Positions 1 to 12,288 of a stretch of DNA of 64,000 bases are shown in pieces. Numbering within the stretch: position 1 is the first letter of the stretch; every line of letters starts with the position of its first letter. Source of the stretch: JAEUMG01 sp963805405. Its GTDB lineage: Bacteria > Pseudomonadota > Alphaproteobacteria > Rhizobiales > Aestuariivirgaceae. The translations under genes were made by a program, and so were the position numbers. Location: assembly GCA_963805405.1 (NCBI GenBank), contig CAWDUC010000002.1, positions 1-64,000 on the forward strand, written 5' to 3'. The notes beneath the pieces were generated by a model, which saw only the letters and a program-made list of their open reading frames with translations, was not told where the DNA came from and ran no database searches.

Positions 1-770
1 CAAGTCGGGCTTGGGCAAGTGCGGCCTTATACGCTCGAGCGTCTTGCGATAATCTTCCGTGCGCTCATAGCCCTTCTCCAGGAGGCCGAGCGCTTCGGCG
101 CGCGCCTCGCGCGATGGTGCGATCTGGTAGGCGGTCAAGGCTGCCGAGATCGAATCCGCATTGAGTTCGCCGCGGCGGGTCGAATCGACAACGGCGGCAT
201 CGGCAAAAAGCCGCTCAATTTTCGCCACAGCCCAGCATCGAAGGTTCAAAGGCGAGGAGCTGATCGCAAAGTTGACGCTGCCGCGATAATCCTTGGTGGT
301 GATGGAGCGGTCCAGATTGGCCTTGATCAGCACGGTATCGGCATAGGCAAGGGCGGTGTCTCGCGCAGCACTTTCGCATAGGCTTCAGCCGAAGCCAGCG
401 TCTCCGAAGCAACGAAAGGCAGGGCCGGTGCCGCCTCGATATCCGGCATGGGCGCCGCGACGAAGACCTTCGCCGCCGTCGCATTCACCGCTTGTGTCAG
501 CGTGCCGACGCCGCTCTTGAGGAAGCACCATCTAGCCTTCGTGTTGTAGGTGAGAGCCAGGCATTTGGCATCGGCGATGCATTGTGCACTGCAATCCTCG
601 AGGCTCACATCCTTGACGGTCTTGTAGTCGAAGCCCGGATAATCGGAACTGGGCGTCGTGATGAGCCTCCGCGCGCCCGGCTCAGCGGCTGATGCCATTC
701 CTCCCGTCCAGATCAAGGCGGCGATCAGAATAAGGGATGCCGAAAGCCAAGAGGAATTGCGCGCGCGCAT
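1..770 (-). CDS. Alpha-2-macroglobulin family protein, N-terminal part (runs off left edge; frameshifted)
   Basis: The minus-strand gene starts at ATG 768-770 with a hydrophobic signal segment (residues about 8-25, SASLILIAALIWTGG, then AEPGARRL). A PAN/Apple-like domain follows, with paired cysteines in DCSAQCIADAKC and the tail TYNTKARWCFLKSG. One base appears to be missing near 350. In the shifted frame the protein continues to base 1 as ALAYADTVLIKANLDRS, then DYRGSVNFAISSSPLNLR and LLEKGYERTEDYRKTLE. From family knowledge, rhizobial bacterial alpha-2-macroglobulins (about 1,800 residues, protease-trapping, periplasmic) often begin with a signal and a PAN domain. The thioester core would lie outside the window, so the call rests on N-terminal layout only. 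A secreted PAN-domain protein of another kind is the alternative. Confidence 0.55.
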
Positions 771-944
771 AAGCGTGTTCCTGAATGAGATCGTGAGAGG
801 TTGAGTCGCCGTGTCCCTGATCGGACGCGTAATATTCAATGCGGAAGTGTGGCCGTATTCTGTCTGACGCCGCGCCAAAATTTGACCAATTGGAAAAAAC
901 ATCTTAGGTTTCGTTCAGAAAAGAAGAGCGAGGGAGAGAAACTC
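771..944. promoter_or_regulatory. Divergent intergenic region upstream of preT, possible promoter and CCAATTGG palindrome
   Basis: This gap separates the divergent alpha-2-macroglobulin and preT genes. A weak sigma70-like pair reads toward preT: TTGACC at 882-887 and TAGGTT at 905-910, with a 17-base spacer. The palindrome CCAATTGG at 886-893 overlaps the -35 side and could be an operator. A Shine-Dalgarno GGGAGA lies about eight bases before the ATG at 945. The promoter match is modest (about 3 of 6 at -10) and is inference. Confidence 0.3.
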
Positions 945-2290
945 ATGCCGGCAGCGGAAGGCAGGGCCGGTCCCGATATCGCTTCTGGGCGTTTGCCGGC
1001 TGACGACTACGCCAGGAATTTTGCCGATCTGCATCCGCCGCTTGATACGCATGAAGCGCTGGTCGAATCCGATCGCTGCTATTTCTGCTACGACGCGCCC
1101 TGCATGCATGCCTGTCCGACCGGCATCGACATCCCCCTTTTCATCCGCGAGATCAACACCGGCAACGCGCTCGGCGCGGCCAAGACGATCTTCGATCAAA
1201 ATATTCTGGGCGGCATGTGTGCACGTGTCTGCCCGACCGAGACCTTGTGCGAGGAGGCTTGCGTGAGGAACGATGCCGAGCGGGAGCCCGTCAAGATCGG
1301 GCTCCTGCAGCGGCATGCGACCGACAAGGCGATGGCCGCCGATGCGCAATTCTACCAGCGGGCGGTACCGACTGGAAGACGTATCGCCATTGTCGGGGCA
1401 GGCCCGGCGGGGCTCGCCTGCGCGCATCGGCTTGCCATGCACGGCCATGATGTCGTGATCTTCGATGCCAAGCCGAAAGCCGGCGGCCTCAATGAGTATG
1501 GCATCGCCGCCTACAAGACGGTTGCCGATTTCGCGCAGCGCGAGGTCGATTACATCTTGAGTATCGGCGGGATTGCGATCGAGAACGACAAGCGTCTTGG
1601 CCGCGACTTCCAGCTCGAGGATCTGCGCAAACAATATGATGCGGTCTTCATCGGCATCGGCTTGGCCGGCGTGAACCATCTGCATGAATCGGGCGAAGAA
1701 TCGCCAGGCGTCGAGGACGCGGTCGAATTCATCGCTGAAATCGCCAGTCCACCGATCTGCCGGGCCTGAAGATCGGCCGCCGCGTTGCGGTAATCGGCGG
1801 CGGCATGACGGCTGTCGATGTCGCCGTTCAAGCAAAGCTATTGGGTGCGGAGGATGTCACCATTCTCTATCGGCGCGGCAAGGAAGAGATGAAGGCGAGC
1901 GAGTTCGAGCAGGACCTCGCACAGATCAAGGGCGTCAAGATCAAGCATTGGGTGCGGCCGCGGAAGATCGTGGTGAAGGACGGCGCCGCAGTCGGTATCG
2001 AATGTGAATACACGCGTGATGAAGATGGCCGGTTGAAAGGCACTGGCGAAAAGTTCGAATTCGAGGCCGACATGGTCTTCAAGGCGATTGGCCAGAAATT
2101 CGAGCCCGGCCCGGTACTGGGGCTCGAACTGGCCGGTGGCCGCTTGAAGGTCGATCATGAACGGCGCACCAGCCTGCCAAATGTCTGGGCCGGCGGCGAC
2201 TGCGCCCATGGCGGCCAGGACCTGACTGTTGCTGCCGTCGAGGACGGCAAGCGCGCCGCCGAATCGATCCATCGCGTTCTTTCGCGTTAA
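945..2290 (+). CDS. preT: NAD-dependent dihydropyrimidine dehydrogenase subunit PreT (one frameshift)
   Basis: PreT is the FAD/NADH-binding, iron-sulfur subunit that feeds electrons to PreA for reduction of uracil and thymine to 5,6-dihydropyrimidines. The N-terminal third has two cysteine clusters, CYFCYDAPCMHACP and CARVCPTETLCEEAC. A Rossmann FAD motif follows (IAIVGAGPAGLACAHRLA) and, after the break, a second nucleotide motif VAVIGGGMTAVDVA. The ATG at 945 follows GGGAGA; reading could be extended upstream but that part lacks homology. A single base is missing near 1742: adding it restores FIAEIRQSTDLPGLKIGRR. The C-terminus closes with the usual AGGDCAHGG flavin motif. It lies 15 bases before preA and is co-transcribed with it. 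Confidence 0.9.
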
Positions 2291-2305
2291 TCGAGGAGCT
2301 CCCTG

Positions 2306-3615
2306 ATGGCCGATCTGCGCACCGAGTTCTTGGGGATCAAATCGCCGAACCCCTTCTGGCTTGCCTCCGCGCCACCGACCGACAAGGAATACAACGTCGA
2401 GCGCGCGTTCAAGGCCGGCTGGGGCGGTGTCGTGTGGAAAACGCTGGGCGAGGATCCCCCGGTCGTCAATGTCAACGGCCCGCGCTATGGCGCGATCTGG
2501 GGCGCCGACCGCAGATTGCTCGGTTTCAACAATATCGAACTCATCACCGACCGCCCGCTTCATGTGAATCTGCGGGAGATAAAGAAAGTAAAGCACGACT
2601 GGCCCGATCGCGCCGTCGTCGTGTCTCTCATGGTGCCCTGCGAGGAGAAAAGCTGGGCACATATCCTGCCCCTGGTCGAAGAGACCGGAGCCGATGGTGT
2701 CGAGCTCAATTTCGGTTGCCCGCATGGCATGTCGGAACGCGGCATGGGTTCTGCCGTGGGCCAGGTGCCGGAATATATCGAGATGGTGGCGCGCTGGTGC
2801 AAGGCGCATACGCGCATGCCGGTGATCGTCAAGCTGACACCCAACATCACCGACATCCGCCATCCGGCGCGCGCTGCGCGAAATGGCGGCGCCGATGCGG
2901 TCTCGCTCATCAATACGATCAATTCCATCGTCAGCGTCGATCTCGACGCGATGGCGCCGATGCCGTCCATCGATGGAAAGGGTACGCATGGCGGCTATTG
3001 CGGCCCGGCGGTGAAGCCCATCGCACTCAGCATGGTGTCCGAGATCGCCCGCGACAAGGCGACGCGCGGCTTTCCGATATCGGCGATTGGCGGCATCACC
3101 ACCTGGCGCGACGCCGTCGAATTCATGACGCTTGGAGCAACGACCGGTCCAGGTCTGCACGGCCGCCATGACCTATGGCTTCGCGATCGTGAAGGAACTG
3201 ATCTCCGGCATGTCCAACTGGATGGACGAGAAGGGCTATCGCTCGATCGACGAATTTCGTCGGCGCCGCGGTTCCAAATGTCACCGACTGGCAGTTCCTC
3301 AACCTCAATTACATCGCCAAGGCCCATATCAACCAGGATCTCTGCATCAAATGCGGACGCTGCCACATCGTCTGCGAGGATACTTCGCACCAGGCGATCG
3401 CCGCGAAGAAGAACGGCAAGCGGCATTTCGAGGTGATCGATGCCGAATGCGTCGGCTGCAATCTCTGCGTCAGCGTCTGCCCGGTCGCCGACTGCATCAC
3501 GATGGTCGAGATGACGTCAGGCACCGACCCACGCACCGGCCGCAAAATCCATCCCGACTATGCAAACTGGACCACGCACCCGAACAATCCCAACGCGATC
3601 AAGGCTGCCGAGTAA
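2306..3615 (+). CDS. preA: NAD-dependent dihydropyrimidine dehydrogenase subunit PreA (two frameshifts)
   Basis: PreA is the FMN-dependent catalytic subunit, a dihydroorotate-dehydrogenase-like barrel with a C-terminal ferredoxin domain. Visible landmarks are the start MADLRTEFLGIKSPNPFWLA, the substrate segment NFGCPHGMSERGMG, KLTPNITD, SAIGGITTWRDAVEF, and two 4Fe-4S motifs, CIKCGRCHIVC and CVGCNLCVSVCPVADC. Two extra bases break the frame: one G near 3147 (should give GATTVQVCTAAMTYG) and one T near 3258 (should give SIDEFVGAAVPNVTDW). GAGGAG lies seven bases before the ATG. Repaired length is about 435 residues, in the family range. Pyrimidine breakdown normally continues with dihydropyrimidinase and beta-ureidopropionase; neither gene adjoins this pair here. 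Confidence 0.92.
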
Positions 3616-3623
3616 CTACAGAC

Positions 3624-4540
<917 letters not shown>

Positions 4541-4544
<4 letters not shown>

Positions 4545-6968
4545 GACTTCAGTCGTTCCATCTTCGGATCGTAGAGCACGCGCGGGCCGCGCTTGGCCTC
4601 ATAGGGCCTGCCGAAGGCCTCGATCCGGAAATCGCTCTCGCCGGCGATCTCGCTCGGCAAATAACCAAAGGCGATGGTCTTGCCGAGCGTGTGGCCGAAA
4701 TTCGTACTCGTCACCGAGCCAACAACGTCGTTGCCGCGGAAAATCGCTTCGCCGCCGTGCAATGGCGCGAAACCATCGATCGTGAAAGACACAAGCTTGC
4801 GCTTCGGCCCTTCCTGCTTGAGGCGCGCCAGCGCAGTACGGCCGATGAAGTCGCCCTTGTCCAATGCCACGGCGAAGCCGAGACCCGCTTCATATGGATC
4901 GTAGTCAGGCCCGATATCGCCCGACCAATAGAGATAGCCTTTCTCCATCCGGCAGGTGTCGATCGCCCGATAGCCGACATTGGCGATGCCATGCGCCTGC
5001 CCCGCCGCCCACAAGGTCTCATAGACATGGGCGGCGTATTCCTGGCGGATATAGAGTTCATAGCCGAGTTCGCCGACATAGCCGATGCGCGCCGCCGAGA
5101 CGCGGGCATTGCCGACCTCGAAGCGTTTGATCTTCTGGAACGGGAATGCGGCGTTCGATATATCCTCGTCCGTCACCGACTTGCAGGATCTCGCGCGACT
5201 TGGGACCGCAGATATTGATCGTCGCCCACACTTCCGTGACATCGCGCAGATTGGCAGTGCCGTCCTTCGGCAGATGTCGCGCAATCCAGTTGGCATCGCG
5301 CACGCCGAAACCCGAGCCGGTGATGACGAAGACGAGATCATCATCGACATTGAACAGCGTGACATCGGCCTCGATGCCGCCCTTCTCATTGCAGAGCTGG
5401 GTGTAGATAGCGCGGTCGCGCTCGCCCATGAGATCATTGGCGGCGATGCGCCTGCATGGCGGCAAGCGCGTTCTTGCCGGAGATTTCGAGAACCGCGAAG
5501 GACGTCTGGTCGATCAATGCCGCGCGCTCGCGGATGGCGCGATGCTCGGCCGCGACCGCGTCGAACCAATTGGGCTTGCCTTCGAAGGATGGAATATCGC
5601 GCGGCTCGAAACCCTCGGTCGCGAACCAGTTGGGGCGCTCCCAACCGAATTTCGATCCATAGACGGCGCCCGCATCCTTCAGGCTCGCATAGAGCGGCGA
5701 GCGACGAAGTCCACGGCCCGCATGCGATTCCTCGCCCGGCCAGTGGATCTTGTAATAGGCGCCATAGGCCTCGATGGCGCGTTCCTCGAGATAGCGGCCC
5801 TGCGCATGGAGTGCGCCGAAGCGGCGCACGTCGAAGGGCCACAGATCCATGCCGGCATCGCCATGAAGGATCGTATTCGCCATGGCGAGCCCGGCCCCGC
5901 CCGAGGCCGCAATGCCGGCCGTGAAGCCGCAGGCGACATAGAAATTGTCGAGCTCGGGCGCCAGACCCATGATCGGCTCGCCATCGGCCGAGACCGGGAT
6001 CGGCCCGTTGATGACCGTCTGGATGCCGATCTCGTTGAGCACCGGCAATCGCTCCGCCGCAGGCAACGCAAAGAGCTCAAGCCGCTCCATGTTGGGCGCA
6101 AACAACTCGCGGCCGAAATCGAGCGGCGGCATGCCGCGGTGAAATCCCTTCGACCCGTCCTCCCACCCGCCGATGGCGAAGGCGCCGGTATCGGGCTTGA
6201 GATAGAAGTTCTTGTCGGGATCGCGAAGCGTCGTGAGATCGGGCGTAAGATCGAGCTTCTTTTCGGTCAGGAAATACTGGTGCTCGACAATGCCGGCGGC
6301 GAGCGGCACGCCCGCCATGGCGCCGACGCGCTTGGCCCAAAGCCCGGCGCAGTTCACAAGAATGTCGCAGCCGATAGTGCCGCCATTCGTCACGACACCG
6401 ACGGCACGCCGGCCTTCAAGGACGATCTCCTCGACGCACACGCCTTCTTCGATGCGCGCGCCATGCATGCGCGCACCCTTGGCATAGGCCATGGTCAATG
6501 AATAGGGATCGATATAGCCATCGCCCGGGATGAAGGCCGCGCCTTCGATCCCGTCCGTCACGATATAGGGGAAAGCGGGTCTTCGCCTCTTCGGCGGTCA
6601 AGGAGTAGCACTCGACGCCGAAGCTCTTCGCCTGCGTCATCGAACGGCGGATTTCGCTCCACCGGTCGCGGCTGCCGGCAAGGCGCAATGAGCCGACCTT
6701 CTTCCAGGAAATCGGCTGGCCGGTCTCGGCTTCGAGCCGGTCGAACACCGCGACCGAATTCTGCATCAGCCGCGTGAGGTTCTTCTTGCCGCGCAATTGC
6801 CCGACGAGATCCGGCGGCGTGCCAGGTGCAGCCATGGGTGAGCTGCGCCTTTTCGACGAGCAGCACGTCTTTCGCGCCATCGCGCGCCAGATGATAGGCG
6901 AGCGATGTCCCGATCGCTCCGCCGCCGATGATGAGAATATGGACGTGGCGGTCCGCGCGGAAACTCAC
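4541..6968 (-). CDS. Dimethylglycine/sarcosine dehydrogenase-like flavoprotein with GcvT domain, copy 1 (four frameshifts)
   Basis: The repaired protein is about 808 residues. An N-terminal DAO domain has the FAD motif ILIIGGGAIGTSLAYHLA and the flavin-attachment-type segment THGCTWHAAG. A C-terminal aminomethyltransferase (GcvT) domain shows VGELGYELYIRQEY, YRAIDTCRMEKGYLYWSGD and KRKLVSFTIDG. Such enzymes oxidatively remove N-methyl groups and pass the one-carbon unit to tetrahydrofolate. Extra single bases lie near 6813, 6573, 5454 and 5180; removing each rejoins conserved sequence (for example HAAGLVGQLRGKKN and AAMQRIAANDLMG). Both ends overlap neighbouring genes by four bases, which argues that the gene is functional and the breaks are read errors. 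The exact N-methyl substrate is unknown. Confidence 0.82.
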
Positions 6969-9413
6969 GCCTTCACCCTTTCATTCTTGGGATCATACAA
7001 GGCCTCGAGATGAACCTTGGCCGGCACCTTCTCCTTGCCGACGACGAGTTCATACTTGCCGGCGCGGATGTAATCGTCATTCACGCCGCCGCCATTGCGG
7101 ACATAGCCAAAGCCGATCGGCTTGCCCACGGTATACCCATAGCCGCCGCTGGTGAGATACCCCGCAAAGACACCATCGCGCAGGATCGTCTCGCGACCGA
7201 GGAGCACGACATTCGGATCGAGCGTGGTGAAGCCGACGAGCTTCTTAGGGAGGGCCGAATTGGCGATCTTTTCGCAAGCCTCGCGGCCGAGGAAGGATTG
7301 ACCGCCCTTAAGCTTCACCGCCCAGCCAAGCCCTGCCTGGAAGGGATCGTCATTGGCCGTGATGTCGGAACTCCAGGCGCGATAGCCCTTCTCGAGCCGC
7401 AAGGCTTCGAGCGCGCGATAGCCTGTGGGGCGCAAGCCCAGAGGCTCTCCCGCCGTCATCAGGGCATCGAAGATCTCGCCCGCCGCACCAATCGGCATGT
7501 GCAGTTCCCAGCCGAGTTCGCCAACATAGGTGACACGCAGGGCCCTCACCTTGTGGCCGGCAATGTCGATGATGCGCGCATGGCCGAACGGGAAACCGGC
7601 ATTGGAAACATCGCTGCTCGTCACGCGCAGCCAAGATTTCGCGCGACTTGGGCCCCATCAAAGACAATGTTCCCCAGGCTTCGGTGACATCCTCGATACG
7701 CGCATCGAGCCCAGGTTTGAGGTGATCGCGGATCCAACCGAAATCATGGGTGCGGAAACCGGTGCCGGTCACGATGTAGAAATGATCATCCGCCAGCCGC
7801 GTGACGGTGAGATCGCTTTCGATGCCGCCGCGCGAATTGAGAAGTTGCGTATAGACGACGCGGCCCGGCGCCTTGTCAATGTCATTGGCGCAAATCCAGG
7901 AGAGCGCCGCGGCGGCGTCCCTCCCCTTTACTTCGAACTTGGCGAAGGATGACTGATCAAACACCCCGGCCGCCTCGCGCACCGCGCGATGCTCGGCGCC
8001 CACTGCGTCGAACCAGTTCTGCCGGCCCATGACATAGATGTCCTTGGGTTCGGTGCCAGCAGGCGCGAACCAGTTGGGCCGCTCCCAGCCGAGCTTCGAA
8101 CCGAAACAGGCATTGCGCGCTTTCAATCGCTCATAGAGCGGCGAGACGATGCGCGGCCGGCCGCTTTCATACTCTTCATGCGGGAAGCCGATCGTATAAT
8201 GCTTGGCGCAGGCTTCGAGCGTGCGTGCGCAGACCCAATCGCGATCCTTATGGAGATCGGAGAAGCGCCGGATATCGACGACCCAAAGATCCATCGGTGC
8301 TTCGCCGGTCTTCGCCCATTGCGCAAGGACCCAGCCGGCGCCACCGGCGCTCGCAATGCCGAAAGCATTGAAGCCCGCGCCGACATAGAAGTTCTTCAGT
8401 TCCGGCGCGGCGCCCAGGATGAAATTGCCGTCGGGCGTGAAGCTTTCCGGCCCGTGGATCATCTTCTTGATGCCGGTATCGGCCAGCGCCGGCACACGGG
8501 CGAGCGCCTGGCCCATATGCTGCTCGAAATGATCCCAGTCGTCTTCGAAAAGCTGGAACTCGAAATTGTTCGGTACATCGCCAAGCGTCCAGGCAACGGG
8601 ATCCGGCTCGTAACCGCCGAACACGAGACCTCCGACCTCTTCCTTGAAATAGGTGCGCCGGTCGGGATCGCGGATCGTCGCCACATCGGTGGCAAGACCA
8701 TCGACTTTCTCGGTGATCACATATTGATGCTTGACCGGCTGCAAAGGCACGGAAACACCCGCCATGGCGCCGATCTGCCTTGCCCATTGCCCGCCGCAAT
8801 TGACGACCGTCTCGCAGGCGATCCGGCCCTGATCGGTGATCACCGCGACGACGCGGCCTTCCTTGATGTCGAAGCCCTCGACGCGGATACCCTCGATGAG
8901 CCGCGCGCCATGCATGCGTGCGCCCTTGGCGAGCGACTGGGTGATGTCCGAAGGGCTCGCCTGCCCGTCTGTCGGTAGAAAAGTCGACCCGACAAGGTCG
9001 CTCGTATCGAGCAAGGGCCAGAGCTTCTTCGTCTCGTCAGGAGACAGCAGATGCATGTCCATGCCGAAGCTCTGCGCCGTCGTCGCGAGACGCTTGTACT
9101 CCGTCCAGCGATCTTCATTGCAGGCAAGCCTGAGGCATCCGGTCATCTTCCAGCCGGTCTCGAGCCCTGTTTCCTTGTCGAGGCGCTTATAGAGATCGAC
9201 CGAATATTTGAGCACTTGGGTGATCGAAGCGGAGGATCGCAACTGGCCGACGAGGCCCGCCGCATGCCAGGTCGAGCCCGATGTCAGCCTGTTCTGTTCG
9301 AGGAGGACGACATCGGCCTTATGGTCACGCGCCAGATGATAGGCGGTAGAGCAGCCGATGATGCCGCCGCCGATCACCACGATCTCGGCGCGATCCGGAA
9401 TTCCCTGTGTCAT
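6965..9413 (-). CDS. Dimethylglycine/sarcosine dehydrogenase-like flavoprotein with GcvT domain, copy 2 (one frameshift)
   Basis: A paralogue of the next gene in the operon, about 815 residues. The first 640 residues read cleanly: FAD motif IVVIGGGIIGCSTAYHLA, SGSTWHAAGLVGQLR, the DAO core ending VGAGFNAFGIASAGGAG, then the start of the GcvT domain (SSFAKFEVKGRDAAAAL, GPKSREILA). One extra base near 7625 breaks the frame. It resumes as VTSSDVSNAGFPFGHA and ends with YDPKNERVKA. The two proteins share architecture but differ clearly in sequence, so they probably act on different N-methyl substrates or as successive steps. The start ATG overlaps the upstream kinase-like stop by four bases. Confidence 0.85.
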
Positions 9414-10297
9414 AGCTTCCCATATTTGAACTCGTATCCCGCCAGCATGTTTTCAAACCGGTCGCGATACTCTTCCGCATAGGCGACGTAATCGACCCCG
9501 GGGGCGCTGAGATAGAGCTCCGAAATCATACCCCACATCGATTCGCGCAAAGCCGACGCCGTCTTCATGGCATCGAAGCTGCGCCAGACGGACTCGTCTG
9601 GCCTCTTCCCGAAGTAAGTTTCGAGCAGCACCTGCTCTTCGGTTCGCCCGAAGGAATTATTCGCGGCGATATTGGCAAGATCGAACATGGCGGTGCCGAA
9701 GGCGCCATATTCCCAATCGATGAGCCACAGGCGCTTGCCGTCATCCATGAAGTTGGTGGGCAGGAGATCGTGGTGCCCGAAGACGATGGGCAAAGGTACC
9801 TGCGCGGCCTCGAGCTTCTCGCAGATCTCAAGCCAGCGCGGCAGGTCGGGAACATGCCGGTGATTGGCGATCTTCAGCGTATTGGCATAGTCGCGCAACA
9901 CGTGAAAAACCCAGAAGATCGACCCTGGGCCGGTCATCCGCTTGCCGAGCTCGCGATGGCAGCGCTTGACGATCTCGACGCAGCGCACCGAATTCACACG
10001 CACGTCCGTTTCCGTGTAGGTGCGCGCCTTGATAAAGCGCACGACCATGACGCCCGGCTCGCTATAGATCAGTTCCGGCGAAAGCCCCGCCTCGAAGGCG
10101 GCGCGCGTGACGTGAAGTTCGCGCTCGCGGAAGACGTGATGGGCGGGATAGTCCTGCCCGACGCGGGCGACATAGGTGCCCGTATCGTCCTTGACAGTGA
10201 AGCTCGCATTGCTCACGCCGCCGGTCAGCGGCTTGATGTTGATAGCGCCCTTCCACAGCGAAAGGTCGCGCACGCGCTGTTCGGCAGTCTGGCTCAT
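9410..10297 (-). CDS. Choline kinase-like phosphotransferase (APH/LicA fold), copy A
   Basis: Intact, 295 residues. The nucleotide-binding start is LTGGVSNASFTV and the catalytic loop is VFGHHDLLPTNFMDD, with HxD and Asn. The second metal motif is LWLIDWEYGAFGTAMFDLANIA, the choline/ethanolamine kinase pattern. It lies eight bases after the double permease of a betaine-type ABC transporter and overlaps the following flavoprotein by four bases, so it is translated from the same message. Together with copy B it brackets two flavoproteins, an arrangement that suggests phosphorylated intermediates or metabolite repair in methylamine-osmolyte breakdown. The reaction is not determined. Confidence 0.8.
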   Translation of the reverse strand: MSQTAEQRVRDLSLWKGAINIKPLTGGVSNASFTVKDDTGTYVARVGQDYPAHHVFRERELHVTRAAFEAGLSPELIYSEPGVMVVRFIKARTYTETDVRVNSVRCVEIVKRCHRELGKRMTGPGSIFWVFHVLRDYANTLKIANHRHVPDLPRWLEICEKLEAAQVPLPIVFGHHDLLPTNFMDDGKRLWLIDWEYGAFGTAMFDLANIAANNSFGRTEEQVLLETYFGKRPDESVWRSFDAMKTASALRESMWGMISELYLSAPGVDYVAYAEEYRDRFENMLAGYEFKYGKL

Positions 10298-10305
10298 GCT
10301 CGGCC

Positions 10306-12288
10306 CTATGCGATTCCCATTTTGCGTTTGCGCCTGGCGACCCAGGCGGTGATGAGCCGGTCGGCAATAATGCCGATGAACGCGATGGCGAGCCCCGCCA
10401 CCAATCCCTTGCCCGTATCGGCCTTGGACAATGCCTTGAAGACTTCTTGGCCCAAGTCGCGGGTGCCGATCATCGCGCAGATGATGATCATGCTGAGTGC
10501 CAATAGGATCGTCTGGTTGATCCCGAGCAGGATTTCCGGAATCGCGACCGGCAATTGCACGCGCCAGAAAAGCTGATGTTTTGTACAGCCGGATACGATG
10601 CCGGCTTCGTTCAGTTCTTGCGGCACCTGGCGAAGGCCGTGATTGGTGTAGCGGATGGCGGGCACGATCGCGAAGGCGACTGTCGCGATGAGCGCCGTGA
10701 AATCGCCGATCCGGAACAGCATCACCGCCGGAATGATGAAGCAGAACATCGGGATCGTCTGAAGTGTGTCGATGATCGGAGTGACGATTTTCTCGAACCG
10801 ATCATGCCGCGCCGCAAGCACACCGATAGGTATGCCGAGCGCCGCGGCGATGAAGGTAGCGGCACCGCACAGATAGAGCGTCGCCATCGTCTGGACCCAC
10901 AGGCCCGTCACGGCACAGAAGCTCGCCAGCAAGGCCACTACGATGGCTAGCCACAAGGTGCCAAGCCGATAGCCTGCATAGGCAAGTGTCAGCACCACGC
11001 CGAGCCACGGGAGGCTTTCAAAGAGCGCGCGCAGCGGGTTGAGCATATAGACGACGACCGCTACCCGCACCGCTTCGATTGCGTCGAAGAAATGCAGATT
11101 GATCCAGTCGACCGCACCTTTCCACATCGGCCCTGTCGTGAGGGTGATCGCCTTTGGCACCGAGGCGAAGGCCGGGATCGCGAGGCCGATCAGCGTCGTA
11201 ACAAGGAGAATGCCAATCGCGATGACGAGATTGGGGTGCCGCGCAAGTAACGAAGCCTGCACGTCCCTCTGGTCTTCATAGCGTTGGACGGCGGCGGCTT
11301 GGCTTAAGCGGTCGAGGACGATCGCAATCACCACGATGCACAGACCCGCCTCCATCGCCGGGCCGACCTTAAGGGCGCGCAAGGCGAGCAGGACATCCTG
11401 ACCGAGTCCGCCGGCGCCGATCATCGAGGAGATGATCACCATGTTGAGCGACAGCATGATCACCTGGTTGACGCCGAGCATCAGCGAAGGCTTCGCCGCA
11501 GGCACCAGCACGCGCCACATCTTCTGGCGCCGCGTACAGCCTGCCATGTCGGCGAAATCCTTGATTTCGGAGGGCACTTTCGTAAGGCCCAGGATCGTCG
11601 CGCGGACCATCGGCGGCGTCGCAAACAGGCCGGTCGCAAGCAGGGCCGAGACCGGATTGGTGCCGAACAGCAGAAGCACCGGGATCAGATACGCGAAGGT
11701 CGGGATCGTCTGCATGAGATCGAGCGCCGGGGAGATGATGAGCTGATTGGCGCGCGGCGAGAGGTAGCCCCAGATACCCAGCAATAGGCCGGTGACAACG
11801 CAAATAGGGACGCAGACGACGATCAGCGCCAGGGTGAGCATGGCGCTGTCCCACTGGCGAAACAGCGCGATGTAAAGGAAACCCAATCCGGCAAGCAGCG
11901 CCAGCCGCATGCCGCCCAGCGCATGTCCGAGCAAGGCCATCGCCGCGCAGATGCCCACCCACGACAACCGCGGAAGCATGATCGACCAATCGCCGATCAC
12001 GAGCTTGTAGCTCTTGGCAAGCAGCGCGAAGGCGAACTGCAAGGGCACGTTGACGATCGCCACGAGACCGCGCGTCAGCCAGGTGAAGTTCGACTTCACC
12101 CAGTTCATGAAGGCGCTGATCCAGTCCGCAAAGGGAATGACCAGATGCGACGGATACTCCGCGCCACCTGGGATGAGATAGGCAAGCGCGAATGCGCCGA
12201 TAATGAAGCCAAGCGTTATTGCCACGCGGCTCGCCGGATGAGCCGTGGTCAGCGTGTGACGCGTATCGCTGAGGACGGCCTCGCTCAT
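10306..12288 (-). CDS. Glycine betaine/proline-type ABC transporter permease with two fused permease domains
   Basis: Intact, 660 residues, inner membrane. Two copies of the binding-protein-dependent permease module are fused. The first half contains PALDLMQTIPTFAYLIPVLLLFG and an EAA-type loop near GCTRRQKMWRVLVPAAKPS. The second repeats this as PIIDTLQTIPMFCFIIPAVMLF and GCTKHQLFWRVQLPVAIPE. Each half ends with an I-x-x-x-IDR-type cytoplasmic exit. This matches ProW/OpuAB family permeases, which usually carry one module per chain and work as dimers; the fusion supplies both halves. Its ATG overlaps the ATPase stop by four bases. Substrate class: quaternary ammonium osmolytes. Confidence 0.88.
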   Translation of the reverse strand: MSEAVLSDTRHTLTTAHPASRVAITLGFIIGAFALAYLIPGGAEYPSHLVIPFADWISAFMNWVKSNFTWLTRGLVAIVNVPLQFAFALLAKSYKLVIGDWSIMLPRLSWVGICAAMALLGHALGGMRLALLAGLGFLYIALFRQWDSAMLTLALIVVCVPICVVTGLLLGIWGYLSPRANQLIISPALDLMQTIPTFAYLIPVLLLFGTNPVSALLATGLFATPPMVRATILGLTKVPSEIKDFADMAGCTRRQKMWRVLVPAAKPSLMLGVNQVIMLSLNMVIISSMIGAGGLGQDVLLALRALKVGPAMEAGLCIVVIAIVLDRLSQAAAVQRYEDQRDVQASLLARHPNLVIAIGILLVTTLIGLAIPAFASVPKAITLTTGPMWKGAVDWINLHFFDAIEAVRVAVVVYMLNPLRALFESLPWLGVVLTLAYAGYRLGTLWLAIVVALLASFCAVTGLWVQTMATLYLCGAATFIAAALGIPIGVLAARHDRFEKIVTPIIDTLQTIPMFCFIIPAVMLFRIGDFTALIATVAFAIVPAIRYTNHGLRQVPQELNEAGIVSGCTKHQLFWRVQLPVAIPEILLGINQTILLALSMIIICAMIGTRDLGQEVFKALSKADTGKGLVAGLAIAFIGIIADRLITAWVARRKRKMGIA

